Assembly: GCF_032854445.1 (NCBI RefSeq)
Contig: NC_088297.1
Span: 17,619,127 to 17,683,126 of the forward strand
DNA length: 64,000 nucleotides
Direction: 5' to 3'
Source of the DNA: Liolophura sinensis
Taxonomy: Eukaryota; Mollusca; Polyplacophora; Chitonida; Chitonidae
In this document: one piece after another, positions 9,346 through 18,491 of the stretch
How the letters are laid out: every line of letters starts with the position of its first letter
Numbering within the stretch: position 1 is the stretch's first letter
Translations under genes and position numbers: made by a program
The notes under the pieces: model-generated
Seen by the model: only the letters and a program-made list of their open reading frames with translations
The model's database searches: none
Told to the model about the DNA's origin: nothing

Positions 9346-10697
9346 GCTTGTCAGTATTAGACATATATACATAGCAGGTGTGTTGAACATAACCGCGGCT
9401 GGGAACAATGTAGCGTCACGCGCACGGCTCAGCCAGGCCGACGATCATGATCTATGATGTCCAATAATTATTGTTTTATTCCAATTTACATAGAAAAGGC
9501 ACCAAATCCAGAGAATAGGACCACAGAAACGTGTAAGGCAACATATAGGTAAAAAATAAGCTGATTGAAAGCTGGTTGAACGATTACCTGGAACTGTTGA
9601 CATTTCTTAATGGATATTAATACACTCGCTCATAACTACATACATGTATATACTGAATACGTTGTACGTGCAGGCCTGTGTACATGTACATGATTTATAT
9701 ATGTACATTTATTGTGCGCATGATTTTTTTGGAAACGGACCCTGAGATGACCAACGCTGAATGCGGAAAGCAACTACTCATACATGCACATGATTCAACA
9801 TTTGGACTTCAAAGACTATCCCCAAAGTCAACATACTCGTCGTTATTTAAAACGAAATAGTATGCAAAGAAACGAAAATGAAAAAAACTCAATGCCTACC
9901 AACAAAAATGAAAAATGTCAACTGGCCGGTATGGGGCTCGAACCCGTGACATTCGCGTTATTAGCCCATTCGCGTCATTCGCTCTGCCGATTGAGCCAAC
10001 CGGCCATTCGTGCAATACGGTGGCTTTTCAATCTCCATAATCAAGCAGCGCCTGCTGTATACGTATATCAGGCAGCGGAAGATCAGGTCTCCGTGTTTTA
10101 AAAAGATAATTTTTAAATAAATTAAAATAAAAATTGATTCTCATCAAGAATGTTATTTATTTTCTGGGCCGTTTATTCGCGTACCTCTAGGCTGGAATAT
10201 TCGACCTTATAGACGGGTTGATTATATGAAAGAACCCACAAAGAACTAACAAAACCAGTAGAGCATTATAATCCTGGTTTATTGTCCGTGTAGACAAGGC
10301 GAGTGTATACATCAGACTGATACGGAGTTTGTTTGACTTCAGTTTTGGATCCACTGTCTATACATCAAAACCTGAGTCTTAGAAAAGATAGCGCTGTAGA
10401 GTGACGTACCACCGAGGTGATCGACCTTTTATAGGACAACCCCGGCTTGTAAAGTTGGAGGGAAACGCAGGGCGCGGGCCTAAGTGAGAGCACTAAAAGT
10501 GATGTATCATTGGCGGGCATGTTTTCATATATCCATCTCGGCTACATTTTCCCGCGCGTTTCATACAGAATCCTCCGCCTGGCAGAGCTGTGCGCGTGAC
10601 GCTACATTGTTGTCAGCCGGGGTTGTGTTCACCTCGCCTGCTATGTATATATGTAATATATGTATATATGTCTAATACTGACAACCCTACCCTGCAC
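9340..10697. mobile_element. Non-autonomous element bounded by CAGTATTAGAC inverted repeats
   Basis: The left end (9340-9440) reads GCAGGGTAGG, then TTGTCAGTATTAGACATATA, then CATAGCAGG, and GAACAATGTAGCGTCACGCG. The reverse complement of the right end (10545-10697) gives the same order, with a GTATATATG insertion. The body holds a tRNA-Ile-like sequence and no coding frame. A third copy of the right-end sequence is at 12835-12969. It abuts the truncated polymerase, so it could be a deletion derivative of the same virus-like element. Confidence 0.5.
9924..10005 (-). tRNA. tRNA-Ile(AAT)-like sequence, probably a pseudogene or SINE head
   Basis: On the minus strand, acceptor arms GGCCGGT and ACCGGCC pair over seven bases. 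The D arm is GCTC-AATCGGCA-GAGC, the anticodon loop reads CTAATAA (anticodon AAT), and the T arm holds GGGTTCGAGCCC (B box). This matches the known animal tRNA-Ile plan. But about eight extra bases (GAATGACGC) before the anticodon stem, seemingly a local duplication of the later CGCGAATG, spoil the anticodon stem. It lacks an encoded CCA, as expected. Confidence 0.5.
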
Positions 10698-11118
10698 CGG
10701 CTGCACCGACTGACCTGCCTGCCTACCTCCCACCAGCCTGCATTGGAAATACATAAGTAACAGCAATACGTTATACACACACAAGAAATTTTGGTGGGTG
10801 TTTTCCACGCCGCGGGATGTATGTGTATATACTAGCGTGATATAGCGTGTAGTAGACTAGAGTACAGTATAACAGTATATGGAATATAGATATAGATAGA
10901 TAAATAGAGAAAACAGTGGTTTGTTTGTTTCAGGCTGGGTATAAATTAGGCAGAGTTTTAAGTAACACCAATACATTACGTAAATACACAAGACAAGGGG
11001 ATGTAGATATAGATAGATAAATAGAGAAAACAGTGGTTTGTTTGTTTCAGGCGGGTATGAATTAGGCAGAGTTTTAGGTGGAGTAGAAGGTTAGGAAGAC
11101 TTTGAGGATTTGGGATTA
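10698..11118. repeat. Promoter-like block and a 120-bp tandem duplication
   Basis: 10793-10865 resembles the block at 1048-1110 (GGTGGGTGTTTTCCACGCCG, then ATACTAG...AGAGTACAGTATA). Next, a segment with GATATAGATAGATAAATAGA, GAAAACAGTGGTTTGTTTGT and TTAGGCAGAGTTTTA occurs twice (10886-10962 and 11004-11074). No gene is seen. Confidence 0.55.
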
Positions 11119-11195
11119 AAAAAATAAAAAGGGAGACTGTGTCTGGTGTGGGGCTTCTTTTTTCTTTTCTTTTTTTAGTGCTTAGATTGAGAAAG

Positions 11196-11234
11196 TACTC
11201 TTTCGGGGAGAGTTGGGTGGCCCTGAAAAGGGCC
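11196..11234 (-). terminator. Histone-mRNA-type 3' stem-loop plus downstream element, copy 3
   Basis: Minus strand: AAC before GGCCCT-TTTC-AGGGCC (11234-11219), then ACCCAACTCTCCCCGAAAGA. It lies about 120 bases after the stop of the RING-finger ORF, with the same flank AATCTAAGCACTAAAAAA as copies 1 and 2. So two different genes of this element family, polymerase and RING protein, end in the same hairpin. Confidence 0.75.
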
Positions 11235-11264
11235 GTTGGACAGTGCTGCTGTTTTCTTTCTTTT

Positions 11265-11358
11265 TTTTTTCTTTTTTTTAAACAGCCATTTTTTTCTTTT
11301 TTTAAACAGCCATTTTTTTCTTTTTTTCTTTTTTTAAACAGCCATTTTTTTTTTTTAA
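11265..11358. repeat. T-rich tandem repeat
   Basis: Four units of roughly 25 bases, each with TTTAAACAGCCATTTTTT. It sits between the RING stop and the stem-loop, so it would lie in the 3' untranslated region on the minus strand. Confidence 0.75.
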
Positions 11359-12065
11359 ACAACAAATACGAATAAAAAACGATTAAAACAAGACTGACAA
11401 ACAATTAAAAAAAAGAGAGGAATAATACGTAAAATGTACAAATTACAAAATGGGCACCGCTGGGGTGCGAGACGACGAGCACAGGTAAGGCAGATCGCTG
11501 CATGCCCACAGGGTAAGAGACACGCATCGGACACTCTTACATAACAAATCCGACACTCACGTGTCGGAAAACCGTCGGATGTGTGTCTCCTCCTCCTCCC
11601 CTGTGGGGAGGCAGCAAGTGCCTCACCTGCACCGCTCTCAGGTGATGGTGGGTTGGTTGGTGGTGGGTCGGCTGTTGTTGATGACGCTGGTGCTGGTGCT
11701 GGTGTGGGTGGTGCGGTTGGTGGTGGTGGTGGTGGGATCGACCCCGGAGCTGGCGTCAATGGTATCGCTCCCACCGCCGAGGGGATTAAAAACCACTGCA
11801 GAGGAGGGTCGACTCGCAATCGAGCCTCAGTGTGGCGAACTAAGGCTCGCCTATCCTCTAGGCTGATATAATTTTGGGAATTGACAGGCCTCACCTCCCC
11901 CGCTTGCTCGACTGGTATCTGTGGCTGTGGAGCTGTCGCTGTTGGTTCTTCAACCCCACGGCGGGTGTCACCACCCCGAGGCTGGGGTGGGACGTGAGCT
12001 CGGGGCCGACCCCGACGAGCGGATAGCCAGCCAGGTGGTGGTGGAGTTGGTGTTACTTCCATCAA
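11355..12065 (-). CDS. Proline-rich protein with C-terminal RING finger
   Basis: 236 codons from ATG 12065. Residues 1-150 are Pro/Ala/Thr-rich with low complexity. Residues about 168-210 form a C3HC4 RING: CRIC, LLPCGHAAICLTC and CPFC, closest in spacing to IAP/MDM2-class E3 ligase RINGs, which many large DNA viruses carry. A basic patch QGRRRRHTS precedes the RING. Expected role: a ubiquitin ligase acting on a host factor, by family knowledge only. It follows an acidic ORF on the same strand with a 45-base gap and is followed by histone-type stem-loop copy 3. G/C-rich codons contrast with the AT-rich flanks, in line with a foreign origin. The frame is intact. Confidence 0.6.
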   Translation of the reverse strand: MMEVTPTPPPPGWLSARRGRPRAHVPPQPRGGDTRRGVEEPTATAPQPQIPVEQAGEVRPVNSQNYISLEDRRALVRHTEARLRVDPPLQWFLIPSAVGAIPLTPAPGSIPPPPPPTAPPTPAPAPASSTTADPPPTNPPSPESGAGEALAASPQGRRRRHTSDGFPTRECRICYVRVSDACLLPCGHAAICLTCARRLAPQRCPFCNLYILRIIPLFFLIVCQSCFNRFLFVFVV

Positions 12066-12110
12066 CCGCTCACTCTCGCCGTGGTCTGGATTTGGACTCC
12101 CACGTAGTCG

Positions 12111-12689
12111 TTATTCATCCTCCCATTCGGTTATATCGTCCAGGTCAAGCCGCCGGGGTAGCCGCCGCCCGACGCCTCGCCCCCGGGAACTCCTCGGTCT
12201 GAAGAACCGATTAATATTCGGTTGGGTTAAACGCCCCTCCCGGACGAGGGTTATTAATTCGGCTAATCTACCTCGCCCACGCCCGCCCTGGGTGTTTGGT
12301 GATGGTGGTTCGGTGGTGGTGGTGCTGGGAGATGTCACCATAACTCCCTCCCTCACTCGACCGCACCCGGCGCAGGTGCAGGGCTCAGCTCGTCTTCCCC
12401 GGTTGGGGTTCAATTCCAGCTGGGGCTGTTGCTCGGGTCGTTCTGTATTTTCCAGCTGGTGGTGTTGTTGTTCGGTTGTCGGTTCGACATTTTGGGTAGT
12501 AGGTTGTTGTTGCTGTTCTGGTGACTCTGGTGACTCTGGTATGACGATTGTTGGGTCGGACGGGGGAGACCAAACCCAAGCTTCTTCGTCGTCACTATCC
12601 CATGGTGATTCCTCACTCTCTGAGGTTGTGGCCCACTCATCGTCGAGATCTCCCAAAAAAAGAGCCATAATAATAAACTGTCGATACAA
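12111..12689 (-). CDS. Acidic, glutamine-rich protein of the virus-like element
   Basis: 192 codons. The N-terminus is strongly acidic (SESEESPWDSDDEEAWVW), like an activation domain. The middle is Gln/Thr/Pro-rich. A short CTCAGCGR cluster could bind zinc only with a partner. The C-terminus has basic Arg-Gly stretches (GGRGRGR, RSSRGRGVGRRL) and ends acidic (ITEWEDE). The better start may be the second Met (position 8, MALFLGD). A TATA box at 12740-12748 and a CCAAT box at 12801-12805 lie correctly upstream on the minus strand. I do not recognise a family. The acidic-basic layout suggests a nucleic-acid or chromatin-binding regulator. Confidence 0.5.
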   Translation of the reverse strand: MYRQFIIMALFLGDLDDEWATTSESEESPWDSDDEEAWVWSPPSDPTIVIPESPESPEQQQQPTTQNVEPTTEQQHHQLENTERPEQQPQLELNPNRGRRAEPCTCAGCGRVREGVMVTSPSTTTTEPPSPNTQGGRGRGRLAELITLVREGRLTQPNINRFFRPRSSRGRGVGRRLPRRLDLDDITEWEDE

Positions 12690-12737
12690 GCTGTCGATAA
12701 TTTGTACTCAGTCTGACCAACTCAAATCCGCGGTTAT

Positions 12738-12806
12738 GCGATATATACTTCTAACCCTGGCCTGGGCGAAAGCACGACAAAAGGAATTATCAGCCCACTG
12801 ATTGGA
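12738..12806 (-). promoter_or_regulatory. TATA and CCAAT promoter for the acidic/RING genes
   Basis: On the minus strand ATTGG on the plus side (12801-12805) gives CCAAT, and 53 bases downstream GTATATATC (12748-12740) gives a TATA box. The first ATG follows about 50 bases after the TATA box. The spacing is that of a compact polymerase II promoter. Confidence 0.5.
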
Positions 12807-12834
12807 TGATGAGTGCGAGCGGGCTTTTATGTTT

Positions 12835-12969
12835 TCTCCCGCCCGTTTCATACAGAATCATCAGCCCGGCAGAGCTGTGCGCGTGACGCTACATTGTTGT
12901 CAGCCGGGGTTGTGTTCAACTCGCCTGCTATGTATATATCTTATATATATGCAATATGTCTAATACTGC
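12835..12969. repeat. Third terminal-repeat copy of the virus-like element
   Basis: The segments CCCGTTTCATACAGAATC, GGCAGAGCTGTGCGCGTGAC, GCTACATTGTTGTCAGCCGG and CCTGCTATGTATATAT, ending in TGTCTAATACTG, match 10551-10681 nearly base for base. It caps the RING/acidic unit on its promoter side. Confidence 0.75.
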
Positions 12970-13513
12970 ATCGGCTGGTGGTTGTGATTTCTACGTGTAT
13001 AAGTGTCAATTAAATAAGTGGTCATTGTAGGCTTAGATGTCTTCTTTTCTTCCCTGAACCCGCTTTGCTTCTTGAAAGTTAATTTAAGACAGTAAGAGCT
13101 ATCTCATGTTACATGTTTGTAACAGTATATGAAAAAGTATGAAAAACTTTTTTACTGGATAATTTACTATCCACAGCTGAGATCGTTAGATTTCTTATTG
13201 AAATAACAGTAGTTTTAGTTCAATATATTTAAGGATAGTTGTGTCTTTTAATAGTTTGTAACTCCAGTAAAGCTAGACAGAAAGCCTGAGTAGCTTAGAG
13301 GATATTTCCTTATTTATTTCGTAGTAGAAATCCACGAATGTGTGCGGTGTCAAATGTATGTAAACAAGGGGGCTAACTCCTGATGGAATACGCTTAGCAG
13401 GGGCGACTACTTTTGTTGGAATAATGGAAATAAGGGGATATTTGAAGTTAAAAACAAGTGAGAAGCGATTGCTTAATTTTAACGGTGAATGATTCAGTGG
13501 CTAAATATTTACA
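12970..13513 (+). other. 5' leader or remnant LTR region of the gypsy element
   Basis: No gene. 13188-13450 is repeated in reverse orientation at 37090-37310, for example GTAAACAAGGGGG with AACTCCTGATGGAATACG. This marks it as part of a retrotransposon leader or LTR. A clear LTR boundary or primer-binding site could not be fixed. Confidence 0.5.
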
Positions 13514-14837
13514 ATGGGAGATTTTGATCCTAAACAGTTTGTTAATGCGCCCGATCAGGATGTTTTTGAGAGTTTAAAGAAGGAAGACTTGGTTAAGTTA
13601 GGGACATTTTTAGGTTTGTCCGTAAAGTCTTCATGGAGGAAAAGAGATATGCAGTATACTTTGTTGAAAAATTTAGTGGACATAGGGAAGTTTGATAGTT
13701 CTGCATTATCTGATTATGAGTTCGAGGGTCAGTCTGATGCCGAGCTTAAGTTTAAACAGTTTGAGTTAGAAAAGTTGAGATTGGAGAAAGAGGAAAGGGA
13801 AAGAGAGAAAGAGAGGGAATATGAGGAAAAAAGAGAAAGAGAGGGAACATGAGTTACAGTTAGAGAAGTTGAAAATGCAGAGAGAGGAGAGAGAGAGGCA
13901 AGAAAGAGAGAGGGAAAGAGAATTGGAGTTCGAAATGAAAAAGTTAGAGGTAGAGAGAGGTGAGAAACCGGGTCCTTCCGGTAGACAGGATTCAGGATTT
14001 GATGTGACCAAATACATTCGGTTAGTTCCATCCTTTCAGGAAAAAGAGGTGGATAAGTATTTTCTGCATTTTGAGAAAATTGCAAATAGTTTGAAGTGGC
14101 CTAAAGAGGTCTGGACTATGTTATTACAGAGTGTGCTAATTGGAAAGGCTAGGGAAATTTACACTCAGTTAAGTGTAGAGAATGCTTCCAATTATGACTA
14201 TGTGAAAGAGGTAATTTTGAAGGGTTATGAATTGGTGCCTGAAGCTTACCGCCAGAAATTTCGTAACTATGAAAAAGGTAGAGATCAGACATACGTTGAG
14301 TTCGGTCGAGCTAAGGAGCAGTTGTTCGATCGCTGGTGTACAGCCAAGAAAATAGGCAAGGATTTTGAAAGTTTGCGTCAGCTTGTGCTGGTAGAAGAGT
14401 TCAAGCGTTGTATTCATAATGATGTAAAGGTGTTTGTTGATGAGCAGAAGGCTAGTACACTTGAAGAGGCAGCCAGTTTAGCTGATGATTATTCCTTGAC
14501 ACATAAGGTTACATACACGGGTAAGCCATTTAATTCATTTATACGTAGAAATACCCAGTCACATGCAACAGGTAGAGGTAGCTCTATACAGAAGAGTTCT
14601 ACACCAGGCTCCAATGGTTCTACAGCTCATGGTTCACGTAGTTCAGATTGGAATGGTAGTCCTCGAAATAGGGTCACTTTTAATTTTTGCAAGCGGGTAG
14701 GTCACGTGATGAGTGAATGTTACAAGTTGAAAAGGATACGGGAAGCTCAGAATGAGCCTAAGCCCACAGGTCTTTGTGTTACAATGCACAAAACATTGCC
14801 GGAAGTTACATCAGCAGTTAAAAGCAGATCTGAGTAA
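13514..14837 (+). pseudogene. gag of the gypsy element (one frameshift)
   Basis: The N-terminal part (13514-13850) has a SAP-like helix pair (SLKKEDLVKLGTFLGL) and then a long Glu/Arg/Lys coiled coil. The frame slips by one base in the GA-rich tract around 13825-13850. The second frame to 14837 carries the capsid-type domain (KYIRLVPSFQEKEVDKYFL, MLLQSVLIGKAREIY, EEFKRCIHNDVKVFV) resembling SCAN/gag domains. A zinc knuckle at about 14685-14725 reads FCKRVGHVMSEC. Its first cysteine is replaced by Phe, so the CCHC box is incomplete. Gag packages the RNA in cytoplasmic particles. Confidence 0.7.
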
Positions 14838-14843
14838 GCTGAT

Positions 14844-16004
14844 ATGGGATTGGATAAGATTCCCAAATGCTCTATGGATAGCTTCGCTCCGTTTATCAAT
14901 TCTGGTTCAGTGTCGCTTAGAAGCGACATGTCTGGTGCTACCCCTATAAAGATATTAAGGGATACTGGGGCATCTCAGTCTCTGTTGTTGATGAATACTC
15001 TGCCCTTTTCTGAAGAGTCGTACTCTGGGGTTCGTGCCCTTATTAGAGGTGTAGAGTCTAGTGACTTTGTCAGTGTTCCCCTTCATGATATTTATTTGTC
15101 ATCAGATTTGATATCTGGACCTGTCAGGGTAGGCATTAAGCCTTCATTACCTTTTGAGGGTATTCATTTGTTGTTGGGAAATGACTTAGCGCATGATAAA
15201 GTTACTGTTGATCTCTTAATGGTTGATAAGCCTTCTCTGAATTCAGTCACAGAGCCAGTTGAAAGCGAGATAGCGGGTTTATATCCGTCCTGTGTTGTTA
15301 CAAGAGCTATGTCTAGAAAAGTCAGTACGGACCAGGGTAGTACTGTTGATTTGAGCGAGACTTTTCTCAACAACATGTTGGATGGAGATTCTTCCAAATT
15401 AGACAGCCAGCAGGAAGTAGATACTAATTTTGTTAGTGGTGATCAGCCATTTTGTAGGACTGAGTTGATTGCTGAACAACACAGTGATCCAAGTATTTCT
15501 TGCTTGTTTAATGATGCAGCTAAAGATGGTGAGTCTTTACCTGACCCATGCTACTACTATGTCAAGTCTGGCATATTGATGCGGCAGTGGAGGCCTCCCG
15601 ATGTTTCGTTGGAGGATGAATGGGCAGTTAAGCATCAGGTAGTTGTGCCCAAGTCTTATCGTAAAGACATACTGACTATAGCGCATGAAACGCCGTTAGC
15701 AGGTCATTTAGGTGTTAATAAGACCTATCATAAGATTCTCAGTCATTTTTATTGGCCAGGAATAAGGAAAGATGTTACTGAATTTTGCAGGTCTTGTCAT
15801 GCATGTCAGTTAGTGGGGAAACCTAACCAGACAATCCCCAAGGCAGCCTTGAGGCCTATTCCTGCAATTGGTGAGCCATTCAGTAGAATCTTAATAGATT
15901 GTGTTGGTCCGCTACCTAAGACAAAGTCTGGAAATCAGTATATGTTAACTATAATGTGTACTTCAACTCGTTTCCCTGAGGCAATTCCACTAAGGAATAT
16001 TACT
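14844..16004 (+). pseudogene. Protease and N-terminal integrase of the gypsy element
   Basis: A retropepsin with LRDTGASQSLLL (DTGA active site, near 14955) and the flap-like LLLGNDLAHDKV. It is followed by a linker and, with no RT in between, the integrase zinc domain (HETPLAGHLG, then HFYWPGIRKDV and CRSCHAC near 15680-15810) and the start of the core (RILIDCVGPLPKT, first catalytic Asp near 15898). The frame is cut at 16005 by an inserted LTR. Frame relation to gag: a stop and shift at 14835-14844. Confidence 0.75.
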
Positions 16005-17027
16005 TGTTATGTATGACTATTTAACGTTTTCATGTACTGTTAGTCTGCGGACCTTTGTGTTATATGTTGAAAGCATAACAGGCCGTGTTATATATGTACA
16101 GCGCGGACCTGGCCGAAAGCACCTTGTTCAATGCTCTGTTTATTTAACTGGCTGTTCATTGGCTGTTAAACTCTGTGTTTAAAAATAGTTGAATCCACCT
16201 GGCACGTATATAAGCCGTGTTTTCTGTGCAGAGAGGAGATTTTTTTGCTGCATCCACTGGGAGCCAGGAGAGTGTGCGACGCTCTCGTATCGAGTCCATT
16301 ATATTTATATGAGCTGGTGATGCCAGTTTCATTTGGGAGGACAGATTTTTATGCCGGCACCGTTTGTGTACCACAGTAGTACTGATGTCTGGTTTATGTG
16401 AATTTCTGCGGAAGTCACGTTTATTGGTGTTCGGATCTTTATTATGACTATACAGTGTGGACTGTGTAATTTGTTTAACACGCTGACCGCACCTGACCGA
16501 CAAGGTCGTCAAGGACTCTAAACTGAAGTTTTCAGTTTTGCAAAGGACGTTCGTTCTGCCACAAGGTGACATTACTCTACGTCTCTGAACGGCTCGTTTG
16601 TGAGCTTCTGCGGGAGCTGTGACTGATCTGAAGTGGATTATACCTCCATGCCTGTATTTACCCTGTGTTGTGCTCTGCGGGTGTGACGTCATTCAAAGGC
16701 TTGACTGTTCCAGTTCTGTGTAACCTGTGTACTGTGTTCGCGTTCGCTAACCTGGCGAAGTACCTGTCTGGGACAATTTGTAACTTGTGTGAATTGTGTG
16801 TTTATCCCATGGTCTTTACGTTGGAGCTCCTGGAACACGTTCCTTGGGATGCAAAGGTGAACTGGAAACTTTTAAAGACCGGTAATACTGATGTGTATGT
16901 TTTTTTATGTTGTTGTTGTTGAACTGTCTGTAAAACTGTACGTCTCATTTTATATATATAGCATTGTTTACATTGTAATATTGAGTCACTGAGTCTGTTT
17001 TCTGTTGCCGTTTTCAATACCGTAACA
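16005..17027 (+). mobile_element. Solo LTR inserted in the integrase
   Basis: It starts TGTTATGTATGAC and ends CGTAACA (TG...CA), 1023 bp, flanked by the direct repeat TACT at 16001-16004 and 17028-17031. Its first 35 bases equal the start of the host element's 3' LTR at 18504, so it is a relative. It contains a reversed CCAAT box (16158-16162) and a TATA box (TATATAAG, 16207-16214). The integrase reading resumes directly after the second TACT. Frames inside the LTR are not genes. Confidence 0.85.
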
Positions 17028-17819
17028 TACTGCCAAGACTGTAATTAAGGCTTTAGTTAAGTTCTTCACCATGTTTGGTCTGCCTAAATCAGTACAGTCA
17101 GTTGGTGTGTTCCAACAAGTTATGCATGAGCTAGGTATTAGCCAGCATAAGTCCTCAGCTTATCACCCACAAAGTCAAGGAGCACTAGAGAGATTCCATC
17201 AGACACTGAAAAGTATGATAAGAACTTACTGCTTTGAGACAGGGAAAGATTGGGATGAGGGTGTACCTTTGTTAATGTTTGCTGTAAGAGAGTCTACAAG
17301 AGTCACTTGGATTTAGTCCATTTGAGCTTGTGTTTGGCCATACTGTGCGTGGCCCACTACAGTTGTTCAAGGAAAAGTTTGTGTCTGGTGATAGTGACAA
17401 TGTTAACCTATTACAATATGTGTCAAGTTTTCGTACTAAGCTCAACAGAGTATGTGAGTTAGCCAGAGAGAATCTTACAGCTTCTCAGAAGAGTATGAAA
17501 ACTAAGTATGACAAAGACAGTAAGACGCAGATTTGAAGTTGGTCAGAAGGTATTGGCCTTACTTCCAGTTAGTGGTAAGCCACTTGAGGCTCGTTATTTT
17601 GGACCCTATGTAGTAGACAAGAGGCTAAGTGATCTTAATTATATTATTTTCACTCCTGATCGGCGCAAATCTAGACAACTTTGTCACATTAACATGTTAA
17701 AGCCATATGTAGACAAAGATAGCACTGATCTCAATGTTGTACATCCTAGTGGAGTTGCTATCTCTTGTTTTCCAGTGCCAAGTTGTAAGAGCGCCATAAG
17801 AGTTGTAAGAGAGAATTAA
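17028..17819 (+). pseudogene. C-terminal integrase of the gypsy element
   Basis: The core continues as LVKFFTMFGLPKSVQS, but the usual DxGxxF segment with the second catalytic Asp is missing between KSVQS and VFQQVMHEL. HPQSQGALERFHQTLKSM holds the catalytic Glu. A frameshift near 17305 breaks the frame and another lies near 17520. The end has the GPY/F module (GKPLEARYFGPYVVDKRL, about 17575-17625). The frame ends at TAA 17819. Confidence 0.75.
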
Positions 17820-18387
17820 AGCGTTTTTTGGGCATGGCAGGTTATTATCGTAAGTTCTGTAGGAACTTTTTATTTGTTAGTGAGCCATTAACTCAGCTGT
17901 TAAAGAAAGGTGCTAAATTCTTGTGGTCCATTGAGTGTCAGAGATCTTTTGATAGATTAAAGGCCATGCTAAGCAGCGGCCCCATACTTGTAGCACCTGA
18001 TTTTAATTTACCATTTAAGCTAGCTGTTGATGCTAGTGATATATCTGCTGGGGCAGTTTTGTTACAAGAAAGTGAAACAGATCACGTTGATCACCCTGTA
18101 TGTTTTTTCTCTCGCAAATTTGACAAGTGCCAGAGAAATTATTCGACAATAGAAAAGAAGTGTCTGTCCTTGATTCTAGCATTACAGCATTTTGAAGTAT
18201 ACGTGACTTCGTCAAGTTACCCCATTGTTGTGTATACAGATCACAATCCCTTATCCTTCTTGCACAAGCTAAAAGGTAAAAACCGAAGATTGCTACGGTG
18301 GAGTTTGCTTTTGCAAGAATTTAATCTAGAGATTAGACACAAAAGGGAAAGATAATGTGATTGCTGATTGTTTGTCACGTGTCTAGT
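17820..18387 (+). pseudogene. RT thumb and RNase H of the gypsy element
   Basis: It begins at the RT thumb boundary, MAGYYRKFCRNF and EPLTQLLKKGAKFLW. The RNase H follows, with LAVDASDISAGAVLL (Asp), YSTIEKKCLSLILAL (Glu) and YTDHNPLSFLHKL (Asp). The RT fingers and palm with the YxDD box are absent: the integrase frame stops six bases before the thumb sequence starts. A one-base slip near 18345 separates the conserved end (VIADCLSRV). Confidence 0.8.
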
Positions 18388-18491
18388 TGGTTTTCTGCAG
18401 CTTTGTTTTTAAAGACTGTGGTAAACGTTATTATTATTATTCATGATTATGAATATGTTAAAGAAAGTTTTATGCAAAACTTTCTTTCTCT

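Noticed and set aside
11561-12202. Plus-strand frames opposite the RING and acidic ORFs
   Set aside because: They are shadows of the GC-rich minus-strand genes. The RING and the promoter fix the minus strand as coding.
13729-14085. Ser/Leu-rich minus-strand frames
   Set aside because: Antisense of the gag coiled coil.
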